From: Polycyclovorans algicola TG408
GTDB taxonomy: Bacteria > Pseudomonadota > Gammaproteobacteria > Nevskiales > Nevskiaceae
Length of the DNA: 64,000 nucleotides
NCBI RefSeq assembly: GCF_000711245.1
Contig: NZ_JOMH01000001.1
Span: forward strand, 490,830-554,829
Direction of reading: 5' to 3'
The notes under the pieces were generated by a model. It did not search any database and was not told the DNA's origin. It saw only the letters and a program-made list of their open reading frames with translations. A program made the translations under genes and the position numbers. Position 1 is the stretch's first letter, and every line of letters starts with the position of its first letter. Positions 12,783 through 21,715 of the stretch are shown piece after piece.

Positions 12783-13679
12783 GTGACACTGACGCCGCCC
12801 AGGGTGGCCGACGGTGCGTGGCATGCCGTCTGCCGTCATTTTTTTCGGCTGGCGGCCAGCGGCATTGTGCCGGCGCGCTGGTTTTCGCCCGCGCCACCCA
12901 TGCAGCGTGACGCCGTCACCGGCCGCCTGACGATTGAAGTGGTCAGCCACTGCTGGCAGTACGCGCACCTGCTCAAGCACCAGCTCAGCTCACTGGTCCT
13001 GCATCCGCCGCAACAGGTCGATGTTCGCGTCACCGTGTTTCATGCCGTCGAAGACGCTGACACCGTGGCCCTGCTCGCCTACTTCGCGCGTCACGAGGTC
13101 CCCGGCGTGCGCTGGAACTGGCAGGTGTTGCCACCCGACCAACTGATGCGCCGGTGCATCGGTCGCAACCAGGCAGCGCTGGCCACGACGGCCAACTGGG
13201 TGTGGTTCACCGACTGTGATCTGGTCTTTGGCGAGGGTTGCCTCGACGCGCTGGCTGAAAATCTGCAGGGTCGCACCGACGCCTTGGTCTATCCGCAGGT
13301 GGAGCATTGCACTTCGTTGCTGGCGGACGACGACGCCTCGCTGGCCGGCTTTTCGCCTGAAGCCGATCTGGCCGGCACCGTGGTGGACTTCAAGGCACGC
13401 GCTGTGTCGCGGGCCACCGGCCCTCTGCAGATCGCCCATGGTGACGTGGCGCGGGCGGTCGGTTACTGCGACGCCATCGCGGCCTACAAACCGGGCGCCG
13501 ATCATTGGCAGAAATGCTACGAGGACCGCACCTTTCGCTGGTTGCTGGGCACCCGCGGCGTGCCGCTGGACATCCCCGGGGTCCAGCGCATCCGCCATGT
13601 GTCCAAGGGTCGGTATCGCGCCGGCGGCCGCATGGCGACGCTGCGCCAGCAAATCCGCAAGGCCAAGGACCGCGCCTAG
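12783..13679 (+). CDS. Putative GT-A glycosyltransferase (type C, copy 1)
   Basis: 298 residues from a GTG at 12783; an ATG at 12900 is an alternative. I prefer the upstream start because similarity to the neighbouring broken copy extends before 12900 (ARWFSPAP here, AAWWSGVAP there). Key features are VVSHCWQYAHLLKHQLSSLV, the metal-site candidate WVWFTDCDLVFGEGCLDAL, GPLQIAHGDVAR and a C-terminal HVSKGRYRAGGR basic tail. The TDCD motif after a predicted strand fits DxD of GT-A enzymes. It stands two bases before the degenerate tandem copy. No substrate can be assigned. Confidence 0.7.
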   Translation: MTLTPPRVADGAWHAVCRHFFRLAASGIVPARWFSPAPPMQRDAVTGRLTIEVVSHCWQYAHLLKHQLSSLVLHPPQQVDVRVTVFHAVEDADTVALLAYFARHEVPGVRWNWQVLPPDQLMRRCIGRNQAALATTANWVWFTDCDLVFGEGCLDALAENLQGRTDALVYPQVEHCTSLLADDDASLAGFSPEADLAGTVVDFKARAVSRATGPLQIAHGDVARAVGYCDAIAAYKPGADHWQKCYEDRTFRWLLGTRGVPLDIPGVQRIRHVSKGRYRAGGRMATLRQQIRKAKDRA

Positions 13680-13681
13680 CA

Positions 13682-14590
13682 ATGCACACCGGGGGTGGCG
13701 CCGCGCCGATGGGCCGCGTCCGTGATGCCCTTGCACGACGGCTGACCGGGCTCTTGGCGTCCACCCCGGTTCCGGCCGCATGGTGGAGCGGCGTCGCGCC
13801 GAGGCCGGCACCGCTGTCCACCGGCCGACGGCTGACGCTCTAAATCGTCAGCCATTGCTGGCAGTACGCGCCGTTGCTGCGTCATCAGCTGGCCTCGCTG
13901 GTGCGCAACCCGCCCACGGCACTCGACGTTCGCGTCAGGGTGTTCTTCAGCCATGACGATCCAGCGACCGAGAACCTGCTTGCGGCATTCGCCGCGCACC
14001 GGCCACCCGGCATTGAATGGCATTGGCACGCCCTGCCCACGCCGCAGTTGATGCGGCGGACGATTGGCCGCAACCTCGCCGCGCGGAGGAGCCCCGCCGA
14101 CTGGCTGTGGTTCACCGATTGCGATGTCCTGTTCGGCGCGGGCTGTCTGGACGCGCTGGCTGATCGGCTGCGTGGTCAGTCGGCTGTGCTGGTGCATCCG
14201 GGTATCGAGTGGACCACCGACCTGTTGCGCGATTCGGCGATCCAGCGGGCGTCGGTCGATGCGCCGTTGGACTGTGAGCCCAACCTCACCTTCACACCCC
14301 ACGCCGTCACCCGCGCCACGGGGCCCCTGCAGATCGTCCGCGGCGATGTTGTGCGCAGGGTCGGTTACTGCGCGGCAACCCCCGCGTTTCTGACCCCCGC
14401 GACGCACTGGTGCAAAACCCGGGAAGACCGCGTGTTCCGCTGGCTGCTCGGCACTCAGGGGCAAGGGCTCGCGATCCCCAGGGTGCAGCGTATCCGCCAC
14501 CTCAGCAAAGGCCGTTATGGTCCGACCGCACGGCTGACCGCGCTTCGACAGTCCGTGCGCCGCGCAAAGGACGACTGGTTGCGTCGATAA
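13682..14590 (+). pseudogene. Tandem copy of type C glycosyltransferase, interrupted by a stop codon
   Basis: The frame from the ATG at 13682 (or 13709, MGRVRDALARR) aligns with the preceding gene through STGRRLTL, then meets TAA at 13841-13843. The same frame continues at once with IVSHCWQYAPLLRHQLASLV and runs intact to TAA at 14588-14590. The intact copy has LTIEVVSHCW here, so GAA (Glu) has apparently become TAA. The rest retains WLWFTDCDVLFGAGCLDAL, GPLQIVRGDVVR and HLSKGRYGPTAR. A start at the in-frame TTG 13874 would give a protein lacking the first strand. It is most simply a recent pseudogene; sequencing error or readthrough remain possible. Confidence 0.75.
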
Positions 14591-14623
14591 TTGCCGGCTC
14601 CCTGCGGAACCCTTCGGAGCGCC

Positions 14624-15475
14624 ATGAAGCTTTCCGTCATCCTCTCGACCTTTAACGCGCCCCACTGGCTGACAAAATCATTGCTGGGGTACGCGCAGCA
14701 GCAGTACCGCGACTTTGAGGTGGTGATTGCCGACGACGGCTCGACCGAAGAAACCCGTGCCTTGATCGCGCGAATGCGCGACGAAACCGGGCTGACCTTG
14801 CGCCATGTCTGGCAGCGCGACGACGGCTTTCGCAAATGCCGCATCCTCAACAAGGCGGTGCTGCAGGCCCAAGGCGACTACCTGCTGTTCAGCGACGGCG
14901 ATTGCATTCCGCGCCGTGACTTTGTTGCCGTGCACGCGGCCCGGGCGGCGCCGGGGCACTGGGTCGCGGGCAGTTATTACAAGCTGCCGATGGTCACCAG
15001 CCAGGCCATCACTGCGCAGGACATCGCCAGCGGCCGCTGCTTCGACCTGCGCTGGCTCAGGGCCCATGGCCTGCCGTCCAGCCACAAGACGGTGAAGCTC
15101 ACGGCCACGCCCGGTGTGGCGCGTTGGCTCAATCAGCTCACACCGGCGCGCTGCGACTTCAAGGGCGCCAACGGCGCGGCATGGAAGGCCGACGTGTTGC
15201 GCGTAAACGGCTTTGACGAGCGCATGGGCTACGGCAGCGAAGACAGTGAGTTCGGCACCCGCCTGCTGAACGCCGGGATTCGTGCCCGCAGCGTGCGCTA
15301 CGACGCGGTCTGCCTGCACCTTGATCACCCACGCGGCTACGTCGACCAAGCCGCCTACGCTCGCAACCGGGCGCTGCGCAAGCACAACCAACGCCAGCGA
15401 GTCAGTCGCACCGACTTCGGCATTGCCGAACTGCAGCGAGACGGTTACCCGCGTGCCGCCGCCATCGCCAACTGA
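14624..15475 (+). CDS. GT-A fold glycosyltransferase, family 2 (type A, copy 2)
   Basis: 283 residues from the ATG at 14624 (MKLSVILSTFNAPHWLTKSL), which matches the N-terminus of the paralog at 9950; the frame is open further upstream but without support. It shows VIADDGSTEETRALI, the DxD in FSDGDCIPRRDF (about residue 91), SYYKLPMVTS, KGANGAAWKADVLRVNGFDE and VCLHLDHPRGY, all shared with copy 1. As in that copy, a GT2 domain is followed by a galactosyltransferase-type C-terminal part. An IS630 element begins 32 bp after the stop. The two copies probably add related sugars to one surface glycan. Confidence 0.85.
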   Translation: MKLSVILSTFNAPHWLTKSLLGYAQQQYRDFEVVIADDGSTEETRALIARMRDETGLTLRHVWQRDDGFRKCRILNKAVLQAQGDYLLFSDGDCIPRRDFVAVHAARAAPGHWVAGSYYKLPMVTSQAITAQDIASGRCFDLRWLRAHGLPSSHKTVKLTATPGVARWLNQLTPARCDFKGANGAAWKADVLRVNGFDERMGYGSEDSEFGTRLLNAGIRARSVRYDAVCLHLDHPRGYVDQAAYARNRALRKHNQRQRVSRTDFGIAELQRDGYPRAAAIAN

Positions 15476-15504
15476 CGCGCAGCCTTCCAATGCTTGAGGT
15501 GCGA

Positions 15505-16593
15505 CTAGTGTCCCGAGTCAGAAATCCGCAGACAAAACCGTTTGACGGAATCGAGGATTTGGTCTGCGGTCTTGGTCCAGACAAACGGTCTGGGATTTTG
15601 GTTGTAGGTTGAGAGGTAATCGCGGATGGCTTGCTCCAGTTCGCGGGTGCTGCGATGAGTGCCACGCCGAATCTGCTTGCGTGTGATCTCGGCAAACCAG
15701 CGTTCGACCTGATTGATCCACGATGCAGAGGTCGGGGTGAAATGCGGGTGGAATCGTGGATGTCGTGCAAACCAGCGCTTTACCGCAGGGGTTTTGTGGG
15801 TTCTGTAGTTGTCCATCACGACATGGACTTCGGCATCGTCGGGCACGCTTTGGTCAAGCGTTGCCAGGAACTTCAGGAATTCGGCGGCACGATGGCGTCG
15901 GTGCAATTGCCCGATCACCTTGCCGGTCGCCACATCCAGCGCGGCGAACAACGTGGTGGTGCCGTGGCGCATGTAGTCGTGCGTGCGCCGCTCCGGCAGG
16001 CCGGGCGTCATCGGCAGAATCGGCTGCGTGCGATCCAGCGCCTGAATCTGACTCTTCTCGTCGACGCAGAGCACGACGGCTTTCTCGGGTGGCGCCAGGT
16101 ACAGCCCAACAATATCCCGCACCTTGTCAACAAACAGGGCGTCGGTGGAAAGCTTGAACGTCTCTTGACGATGCGGCTGCAAGCCAAACGCCCGCCAGAT
16201 GCGCGACACCGACGACTGCGACAGCTTCATGTGGTCGGCCAAGGCGCGCGTGCTCCAGTGCGTTGCGTCCACCGGCTTGGACTGCAGCGTCTTGGCGATG
16301 ACGGCTTCCACCAGGTCATCCCCGATGCGCCGGGGCGCCCCCGGTCGCGGATCGTCCAAAAGCCCATCCAGACGGCGCTCCACGAACCGCCGCCGCCACT
16401 TGCCAACCATCTGCTTCGAGACGTGCAACCGTGCCGCCGCCTCGATGTTCTGCGCCCCCTGCGCGCAGGCGAGCACGATACGTGCGCGCATCGCCAGCGC
16501 CTGGCTGGTCTTGTGCCGGCGCGTCCATTCGACCAGCCGATTGTTCTCTTCCGCCGTGAGCTTCAGTTCCGGCAATGGCCGTCCACGTCCCAT
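15505..16593 (-). CDS. IS630-family DDE transposase
   Basis: 362 residues. The N-terminal third is a helix-turn-helix domain pair ([33 protein letters not shown]). The catalytic DDE core has the first Asp in [12 protein letters not shown], the second in [12 protein letters not shown] and the Glu in [15 protein letters not shown], spaced as in IS630/Tc1-mariner enzymes. The frame runs through the left terminal repeat and its TAG stop is formed by the flanking TA plus one host base (15505-15507), so the stop codon is supplied by the target site. No frameshift is seen, so the enzyme should be functional. Confidence 0.93.
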   Translation of the reverse strand: MGRGRPLPELKLTAEENNRLVEWTRRHKTSQALAMRARIVLACAQGAQNIEAAARLHVSKQMVGKWRRRFVERRLDGLLDDPRPGAPRRIGDDLVEAVIAKTLQSKPVDATHWSTRALADHMKLSQSSVSRIWRAFGLQPHRQETFKLSTDALFVDKVRDIVGLYLAPPEKAVVLCVDEKSQIQALDRTQPILPMTPGLPERRTHDYMRHGTTTLFAALDVATGKVIGQLHRRHRAAEFLKFLATLDQSVPDDAEVHVVMDNYRTHKTPAVKRWFARHPRFHPHFTPTSASWINQVERWFAEITRKQIRRGTHRSTRELEQAIRDYLSTYNQNPRPFVWTKTADQILDSVKRFCLRISDSGH

Positions 16594-16671
16594 GACAATC
16601 CCCTCGATATCTCGATGATACCGAGACAGACGGAGTCGTCATTGGTTCATATTATTTATGACTCACGACAC
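15508..16671 (-). mobile_element. IS630-family insertion sequence
   Basis: About 1164 bp bounded by terminal inverted repeats: 15508-15525 (GTGTCCCGAGTCAGAAAT) and the complement of 16654-16671 (GTGTCGTGAGTCATAAAT), 15 of 18 positions identical. Each end is flanked by TA (15506-15507, 16672-16673), the IS630 target duplication. Removing the element and one TA restores CTAG, the target word known for IS630. It carries one complete transposase gene and looks intact. Confidence 0.9.
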
Positions 16672-17423
16672 TAGCGCAGTGCATAGATCATCAATCGCAG
16701 ACCCACCCGCCCGTCGCGCCACCCGCCGCGTCGCAGATACGACTTGATCACCGCGCCCAGCGGGCTGAAGGTCCAAGCCTGAACGCCGTGACGGATCGCC
16801 GCCCAACGCGGCGACTGCCCTTTTCGCTGGCAGCGATCAAGCAAGCCCAGCGCGGCCAGGTCGGTGTAACGGGCAAGCTTCTCGTCCACCTCGGCCTGGG
16901 TCTCAAAGGTGAGGTGCACGAGACGGCCCGCCAGCAGCCGCCGCGGGCCGTCCACCAACAAGCCCTCGTGCACGCGTTTGTCGGGCGCCCAGTGACAACG
17001 GCGCCGGTCATAAAGCCGCGGGACGCGATCCGGGCTGACGATGGGGTACACCACGCGCACCGGCTGGCCGTAAGCCTGCCAGTGGCGTTGCACGTCATAA
17101 GCCGCCTGATCAAGTCCCGCTGTCCTGACCGCCCTGATGGCCGCGACTAACACGTCATCCGGGCGTTTGTCGCAGTCACAAAAGAAAATGTAGTCGTGGC
17201 TGCAAGCCTGCTCGGCGACGCCGCGCTGGGTCCGGAAATCGCTGAAAGGATGCGTCACGAAGCGGGCGCCGGCCGACGCCGCAATCGCTTGCGTCGCATC
17301 TGCGCTGCCGCTGTCGAGCACCACAACCTCGTCCGCAAACCGGTTCAGCTGGGCAAGGATGGATTGCAGATAGCGCTCTGAATTGAAGGTCAGCACATAA
17401 GCCGACAAGCCGGGCCGGTTCAC
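16671..17423 (-). CDS. Family 2 glycosyltransferase, WaaE/KdtX-like
   Basis: 250 residues from a GTG at 17423, which overlaps the TGA of the upstream gene as GTGA; a longer frame upstream is not supported. The start VNRPGLSAYVLTFNSERYL, the strand VVVLDSGSADATQ, the DxD-like FFCDCDKRPDD and the later KRVHEGLLVDGPRR resemble beta-1,4-glucosyltransferases of the WaaE/KdtX group that act on lipopolysaccharide inner core. Its TAG stop lies on the boundary of the IS630 element; the codon is TA from the target duplication plus the element's first base, so the protein length is unchanged. It is in an operon with the type B gene upstream. Confidence 0.8.
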   Translation of the reverse strand: MNRPGLSAYVLTFNSERYLQSILAQLNRFADEVVVLDSGSADATQAIAASAGARFVTHPFSDFRTQRGVAEQACSHDYIFFCDCDKRPDDVLVAAIRAVRTAGLDQAAYDVQRHWQAYGQPVRVVYPIVSPDRVPRLYDRRRCHWAPDKRVHEGLLVDGPRRLLAGRLVHLTFETQAEVDEKLARYTDLAALGLLDRCQRKGQSPRWAAIRHGVQAWTFSPLGAVIKSYLRRGGWRDGRVGLRLMIYALR

Positions 17424-18361
17424 GGTGCTGGCCCCTGACGGACGGGCGTGATCGCCGCCAGCCCTCGACGAAGGCGCATCTCGATACTGTTCAGCCATTT
17501 CAGATCGCGATGACCCTGCAACCCGTTGAATCGCCAAAGCGCGGTCGGGTCGCGGCCTGCGACCCACAGGAAATCTTCAACGCAAGGAAAGATGCGAGGG
17601 TCGCGCGCGCGCATTGCCGCCACGGCCTCACGGGTCATCGGTTCGATGGGGTGAAAGCCGCAGCCGCTGCGCTTCTCGCCCAAGGTCAACGCGAGCGTTT
17701 TGTGCTTGCCGCGAAAGGCTGGCACCCACGGCAACATCATCGCAAACGGCGCGTGCAGGATGCCCATGCGCATAAAGTGCGCGCGCGCCTGTCGTTCGTT
17801 GTCGTGTTCAGCGTTCTTGAACTGCCAACCGGCAGCGTGCAGCCGCTGCGGCAGGGTGATCGAAATATCGGAGTAGTAAACCCCGGCCGTTTGCGAGCTC
17901 AGCCTGGGCAGGTAAACCCCGGTGACGGGATCGAACTGCAGGGCATCGGGCGGCTGCGCCTTCTTTCTGCGGTGGACAAACGCCGGGCTCAAAAATGCCG
18001 CTTTGGGCGAGTGGGCAAAGTAGCGATCAATCGCTGAGACATCGTCGGCTTCGAGTGGCCGGACCAGCTGGGCATCGTCCTGCAGGAAGCACAGCGGCAC
18101 GTCGGGTTGTGCAATATCGAGCGCTGACTGCATGTTGGCATACAAACCGCCGTGCTTGGCTGCTCCCGTCCTGGCCGCAACGGTCACGCGGTGGCGTCGC
18201 GAAACATCGGCGATCACCTGCAGGGTGTCGGCATCGTCACTGCCATCATCGACGATGTGCACCGGACAGCCGGGCGCGAACTGCTCAATGCTCTCAATGC
18301 AGTGCTGCAGGAAGCGGCCCCGATTGAAAGAGAAAACGGCGAACTGGAGTTCTTGCGACAT
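17420..18361 (-). CDS. Putative glycosyltransferase, GT2-like (type B, copy 2)
   Basis: 313 residues starting MSQELQFAVFSFNRGRFLQ. It is similar along its length to the gene at 11648: FSFNRGRFL, VDDGSDDADTL, CFLQDDAQLVRPLE, VYYSDISITLPQRL, HAPFAMMLPWVPAFRGK and GCGFHPIEPM. The N-terminal part behaves like a GT-A nucleotide-sugar domain, with QDD near residue 100 as candidate metal ligand. It is first in a two-gene unit with the WaaE-like gene (GTGA overlap). The shared and strictly spaced motifs between the B copies suggest both are under selection. Substrate unknown. Confidence 0.72.
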   Translation of the reverse strand: MSQELQFAVFSFNRGRFLQHCIESIEQFAPGCPVHIVDDGSDDADTLQVIADVSRRHRVTVAARTGAAKHGGLYANMQSALDIAQPDVPLCFLQDDAQLVRPLEADDVSAIDRYFAHSPKAAFLSPAFVHRRKKAQPPDALQFDPVTGVYLPRLSSQTAGVYYSDISITLPQRLHAAGWQFKNAEHDNERQARAHFMRMGILHAPFAMMLPWVPAFRGKHKTLALTLGEKRSGCGFHPIEPMTREAVAAMRARDPRIFPCVEDFLWVAGRDPTALWRFNGLQGHRDLKWLNSIEMRLRRGLAAITPVRQGPAP

Positions 18362-18499
18362 GCCAGATCCGGTGAGGAAGCCGAGCGGGTACGACCCGCC
18401 GAGACCGGCATGTTAGCCCGCCACCATGGGTGAGAATTCAGCCCCGAGCCGGCGCCACGGCTTAGCATCCGCCCACAATGCCTCACTGTTGGAGAATCG

Positions 18500-20095
18500 A
18501 TGCAACGCCGAGCCCTGTTGCGTGCCGCCGCCCTCGCCGGCGCCAGCCTGCCATTCCCCGCCGCGCTACTCAGCGTCAATGCCAATGCCGCCGACCCGAA
18601 GCGTCTGGGCGATGCCGAGCGCTTCGACTATGCGACGCTCAAAGGCAAAGCTCGCGAACTGTCGGCGCAGCCGTATCAATCCCATGAGGGCGAATTGCCA
18701 AAGGCGGTCTCGGCGCTGGACTGGGACCAATACCAGTCGATTGGCTTCGATGCCGACCACGCGCTGTGGGGCGACGACAAGCTGCGCTTCAAGGCGCAGT
18801 TTTTTCACCTGGGCCTGTTCTTCAAACGACCGGTGACGCTGCACGAAGTGGTGGATGGGCAGGCGCGCGCGCTGGCCTATGACCCGGCCCTGTTCGACTA
18901 CGGCGACAGTGGCCTGATCGGCCGGCGCCTGCCGCGCGACCTGGGGTTTGCCGGCTTTCGGCTCAACATTGATACCGACCCGACGCGAGACGTGGCGGCA
19001 TTTCTCGGGGCCAGCTATTTCCGCGCGGTGGGCGGCGACTGGCAATACGGTCTTTCGGCGCGCGGGCTGGCCATCGACACCGCCTTGCCGCGACCGGAAG
19101 AATTCCCCGACTTTGTCGCCTACTGGCTGGAAAAGCCGGATCCGCAGTCCGATTCGCTGGTCGTTTACGGTCTGCTCGACTCGCCGAGCACCACCGGCGC
19201 CTACCGCTTTGTGCTCACGCCGGGGCAGAACTTCGTGATGGACATTGACGCCGCGCTGTACCCGCGTAAACCCATCGAGCGCCTCGGCATCGCGCCGCTG
19301 ACCAGCATGTATCAGACCGGCGAAAACGACCGCCGCATGGCCAACGACTGGCGCCCCGAGATTCACGACTCCGACGGCCTGGCCCTGCACAGCGGCAGCG
19401 GCGAATGGGTCTGGCGGCCGCTAAGCAATCCCCGACAGTTGCGCTTCAACATCTTTCAGGACGACAACCCGCGCGGCTTCGGCCTGCTGCAGCGTGACCG
19501 CGACTTCAACCACTATCAGGATGACGGTGTGTTCTACGAGCGTCGGCCCAGCCTGTGGGTGCAGCCCAAGGCCGGCTGGGGCAAGGGCGCGGTGCAGTTG
19601 GTGGAGATTCCCACCGTCGATGAAACCTTCGACAACATCGTGGCCTTCTGGAACCCCGAGCAGCCGGTCACGCCGGGCGAGGAACATCTGTTCGGCTACC
19701 GATTGCATTGGGGGGCCACGCCGCCAGAGGTGCCGCCGCTGGCCACCTGCGTCGCCACTCGCACCGGCATCGGCGGCGTGGTCGGCAAAACGCGGCAGTA
19801 TTTCTCGTGGCGATTTGCCGTGGATTTTGCCGGCGGCAACCTGTCGCTGATCAACCCCGAGCACACCGACATTGAAGCGCGGGTCACCACGTCACGCGGC
19901 CGGGTCGAGACTGTTTCGGCACGCCCGCTGCACGCCATTGACGGCTATCGCGTGATGTTCGACCTGGTGCCGCCCGACGGGTCCGAAGACCCCATCGACC
20001 TGCGCCTGCAGCTCAGCGCCAACGGCCAGACCCTGACCGAAACCTGGCTTTACCAGTACAACCCGCCACCGGCCGGTGAACGCGCGGCATCATAG
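18500..20095 (+). CDS. opgD: Glucan biosynthesis protein D (OpgD/MdoD)
   Basis: 531 residues. The start MQRRALLRAAALAGASLPF is a twin-arginine signal (RRALLR, then a hydrophobic stretch and ANA-A cleavage near residue 31), as in E. coli OpgD rather than the Sec-exported OpgG. The mature part has the MdoG-family beta-sandwich: RFDYATLKGKARELSAQPY, YQSIGFDADHALW, FHLGLFFKRPV, LGASYFRAVGG, QYGLSARGLAIDT and FQDDNPRGFGLLQRDRDFNHYQD. These proteins shape the backbone of osmoregulated periplasmic glucans. No opgH glucosyltransferase is adjacent. It sits between the glycosyltransferase island and another putative transferase. Confidence 0.92.
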   Translation: MQRRALLRAAALAGASLPFPAALLSVNANAADPKRLGDAERFDYATLKGKARELSAQPYQSHEGELPKAVSALDWDQYQSIGFDADHALWGDDKLRFKAQFFHLGLFFKRPVTLHEVVDGQARALAYDPALFDYGDSGLIGRRLPRDLGFAGFRLNIDTDPTRDVAAFLGASYFRAVGGDWQYGLSARGLAIDTALPRPEEFPDFVAYWLEKPDPQSDSLVVYGLLDSPSTTGAYRFVLTPGQNFVMDIDAALYPRKPIERLGIAPLTSMYQTGENDRRMANDWRPEIHDSDGLALHSGSGEWVWRPLSNPRQLRFNIFQDDNPRGFGLLQRDRDFNHYQDDGVFYERRPSLWVQPKAGWGKGAVQLVEIPTVDETFDNIVAFWNPEQPVTPGEEHLFGYRLHWGATPPEVPPLATCVATRTGIGGVVGKTRQYFSWRFAVDFAGGNLSLINPEHTDIEARVTTSRGRVETVSARPLHAIDGYRVMFDLVPPDGSEDPIDLRLQLSANGQTLTETWLYQYNPPPAGERAAS

Positions 20096-20100
20096 TCGTC

Positions 20101-21054
20101 ATGCGTGCGCCAACCCTCTCACTGCTGACCGTCACCTGGGCCGGTGATGCACGACACTTCGATTTGCTGCGCGCGTCGCTGCAGCGCTCGTCGCTGGTGG
20201 CCGTGCCGCACCACGTGGTGGTGCACAGCGAGGACCTGCCGACCTTTGCCGGACATGTGCCCGCCGTCGAACTGCAGCCCACCGCCGACGTGCTGCCGGG
20301 CGGTCTTGAAGCGGCGCGCGTTAACGCGCTGGGCTGGCAACACCGCCTGGGCCGCCACGGCACCAAGTGGCTGAGCAGCCTGACGCGCAGCCTCGGCGCG
20401 CCTGTGTGGCCACGGTATCTGGGCTGGCACATGCAGCAGATCAGCAAGCTGGCCAGCGTTGCCGCCAGCCCGGCCGACACCGTGCTGGTGCTGGACTCCG
20501 ACGTCATCGTCACCGCACAGGCGCGGGTCGATGACTACCTGCACCCCACGCGTCCGGTCTGCATCGAACAGTGGCAACCCGCCGAGAAGGCACGCGGCAA
20601 GGTCCGCAAGTGGAACCGCGAGGCACACCGCCTGCTGGGCCTGCCGTTTGACGCCAAAGCGCCGGTCGACCTGTATTTCGACACGCCCTTTCCGATGCAC
20701 CCGCCCAGCGTGCGCGCACTCATGCGCTGGCTTGAGAATCGCTATCAGTGTCCATGGTGGCAGGCCATTCTTGCCCAGCCGCCGCGCCGCTGGTCCGAGT
20801 TCGCCACCTACCGGCTGTTCCTGCGCCAGCACCCAGCCGCTGGCGGTGTGGAATGGCGATCGCCCGCCTTGTCGCGCTACGTCCACGACGCCACCGATCT
20901 CCCTGCGCTCATCGCTCATCTGCAGGCGCTGATGGCGGAGCCGGACTGCCACTACATCACCCTGCACTCGCAGAGCAGCGGGCGTGGTTTGTGGGATGCG
21001 GACCAGGTGATTCCGAGTGTGCGGGCGCTTGTCGACCCCGTCGCAGGACGCTGA
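20101..21054 (+). CDS. Putative glycosyltransferase (DUF6492-like)
   Basis: 317 residues, starting five bases after opgD, so likely cotranscribed. The order TLSLLTVTWAGDARHFDLLR, then WPRYLGWHMQQISKLA and VLVLDSDVIVT resembles the poorly characterised DUF6492 family, in which a GT-A-like domain with DSD as metal site follows a HMQQ-type loop. A C-terminal part has DLYFDTPFPMHPPSVRALM, WSEFATYRLFL and HCHYITLHSQS-like CHYITLHSQSSG. Its placement after opgD suggests decoration of a periplasmic or surface glycan. The family name is from memory of the motif pattern; a function is not established. Confidence 0.6.
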   Translation: MRAPTLSLLTVTWAGDARHFDLLRASLQRSSLVAVPHHVVVHSEDLPTFAGHVPAVELQPTADVLPGGLEAARVNALGWQHRLGRHGTKWLSSLTRSLGAPVWPRYLGWHMQQISKLASVAASPADTVLVLDSDVIVTAQARVDDYLHPTRPVCIEQWQPAEKARGKVRKWNREAHRLLGLPFDAKAPVDLYFDTPFPMHPPSVRALMRWLENRYQCPWWQAILAQPPRRWSEFATYRLFLRQHPAAGGVEWRSPALSRYVHDATDLPALIAHLQALMAEPDCHYITLHSQSSGRGLWDADQVIPSVRALVDPVAGR

Positions 21055-21233
21055 GTCCGATCATCTCGGCGACGAGGCGGCTGGTTTTGGTCCGCTACGA
21101 CGGAGGGCGACTTGTGCCGCAGCTCGGCTGCACGACGAAGCCGGTCGGGCGCCGGCAAGACCCTCGGCCGCAGCAGGTGCAGCGCACAGCGGATTACACT
21201 CGCCGCTTCACACTAAAAAAGGGAGAGTTCACG

Positions 21234-21704
21234 ATGCAGCCAAAACAAAAAATCATGGTCGGCCACGGTGCGGTGGTGATGTTCATCGGCATGCTCGCGG
21301 GCTTTGGCCTGCTGTCGAGCCTGATCGGCGGGCTGGAGTTGATTCCCGGCAGCATCATCGAGTTCACCATTCCCGGCGACGCCGGCAGTTGGGCGCGGGC
21401 GCACATTGGCGGCATGTTCAATGGCGTGTTCATCATGCTGGTGGCCTTGCTGATCATGGCGATGAAGATCGCCGACAAGCCCGCAGGGCAGCTGCACTGG
21501 ATGCTGATTGGCACGGGCTGCGCCAACACCATCTTTTACTGGGCCGCGCTGATGGCGCCCAACCGCGCGCTGACGGTGGCCGACAATGTGCACGGCGAGT
21601 CCAACATCTGGGCGATCATCGGCCTGCTGCCGGCGCTGGTGTTTGCCATCGTGTCGCTGGTGGCGGTCTACATCCTCATTCGTCAGGCCTTCGCCAAGGC
21701 CTGA
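21234..21704 (+). CDS. Styrene-oxide isomerase-like membrane protein (StyC family)
   Basis: 156 residues from the ATG at 21234, preceded by GGGAGAG. Four hydrophobic helices are visible (about 10-35, 63-82, 91-112, 130-152). Motifs shared with StyC are KIMVGHGAVVMFIGMLAGFG, GGLELIPGSIIEF, WARAHIGGMFNG and ANTIFYWAALMAPNRALT. StyC is a haem-dependent integral membrane enzyme that isomerises aryl epoxides to aldehydes; the His in MVGHG and the RAH motif correspond to conserved positions. No StyA/StyB monooxygenase lies nearby, so the true substrate may be another epoxide. The gene follows a 179-bp gap after the preceding transferase. Confidence 0.78.
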   Translation: MQPKQKIMVGHGAVVMFIGMLAGFGLLSSLIGGLELIPGSIIEFTIPGDAGSWARAHIGGMFNGVFIMLVALLIMAMKIADKPAGQLHWMLIGTGCANTIFYWAALMAPNRALTVADNVHGESNIWAIIGLLPALVFAIVSLVAVYILIRQAFAKA

Positions 21705-21715
21705 TGCAACACGCG

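Noticed and set aside
12083-12910. A 275-codon plus-strand frame opposite the type B gene
   Set aside because: It is antisense to a supported gene and has shadow-like composition.
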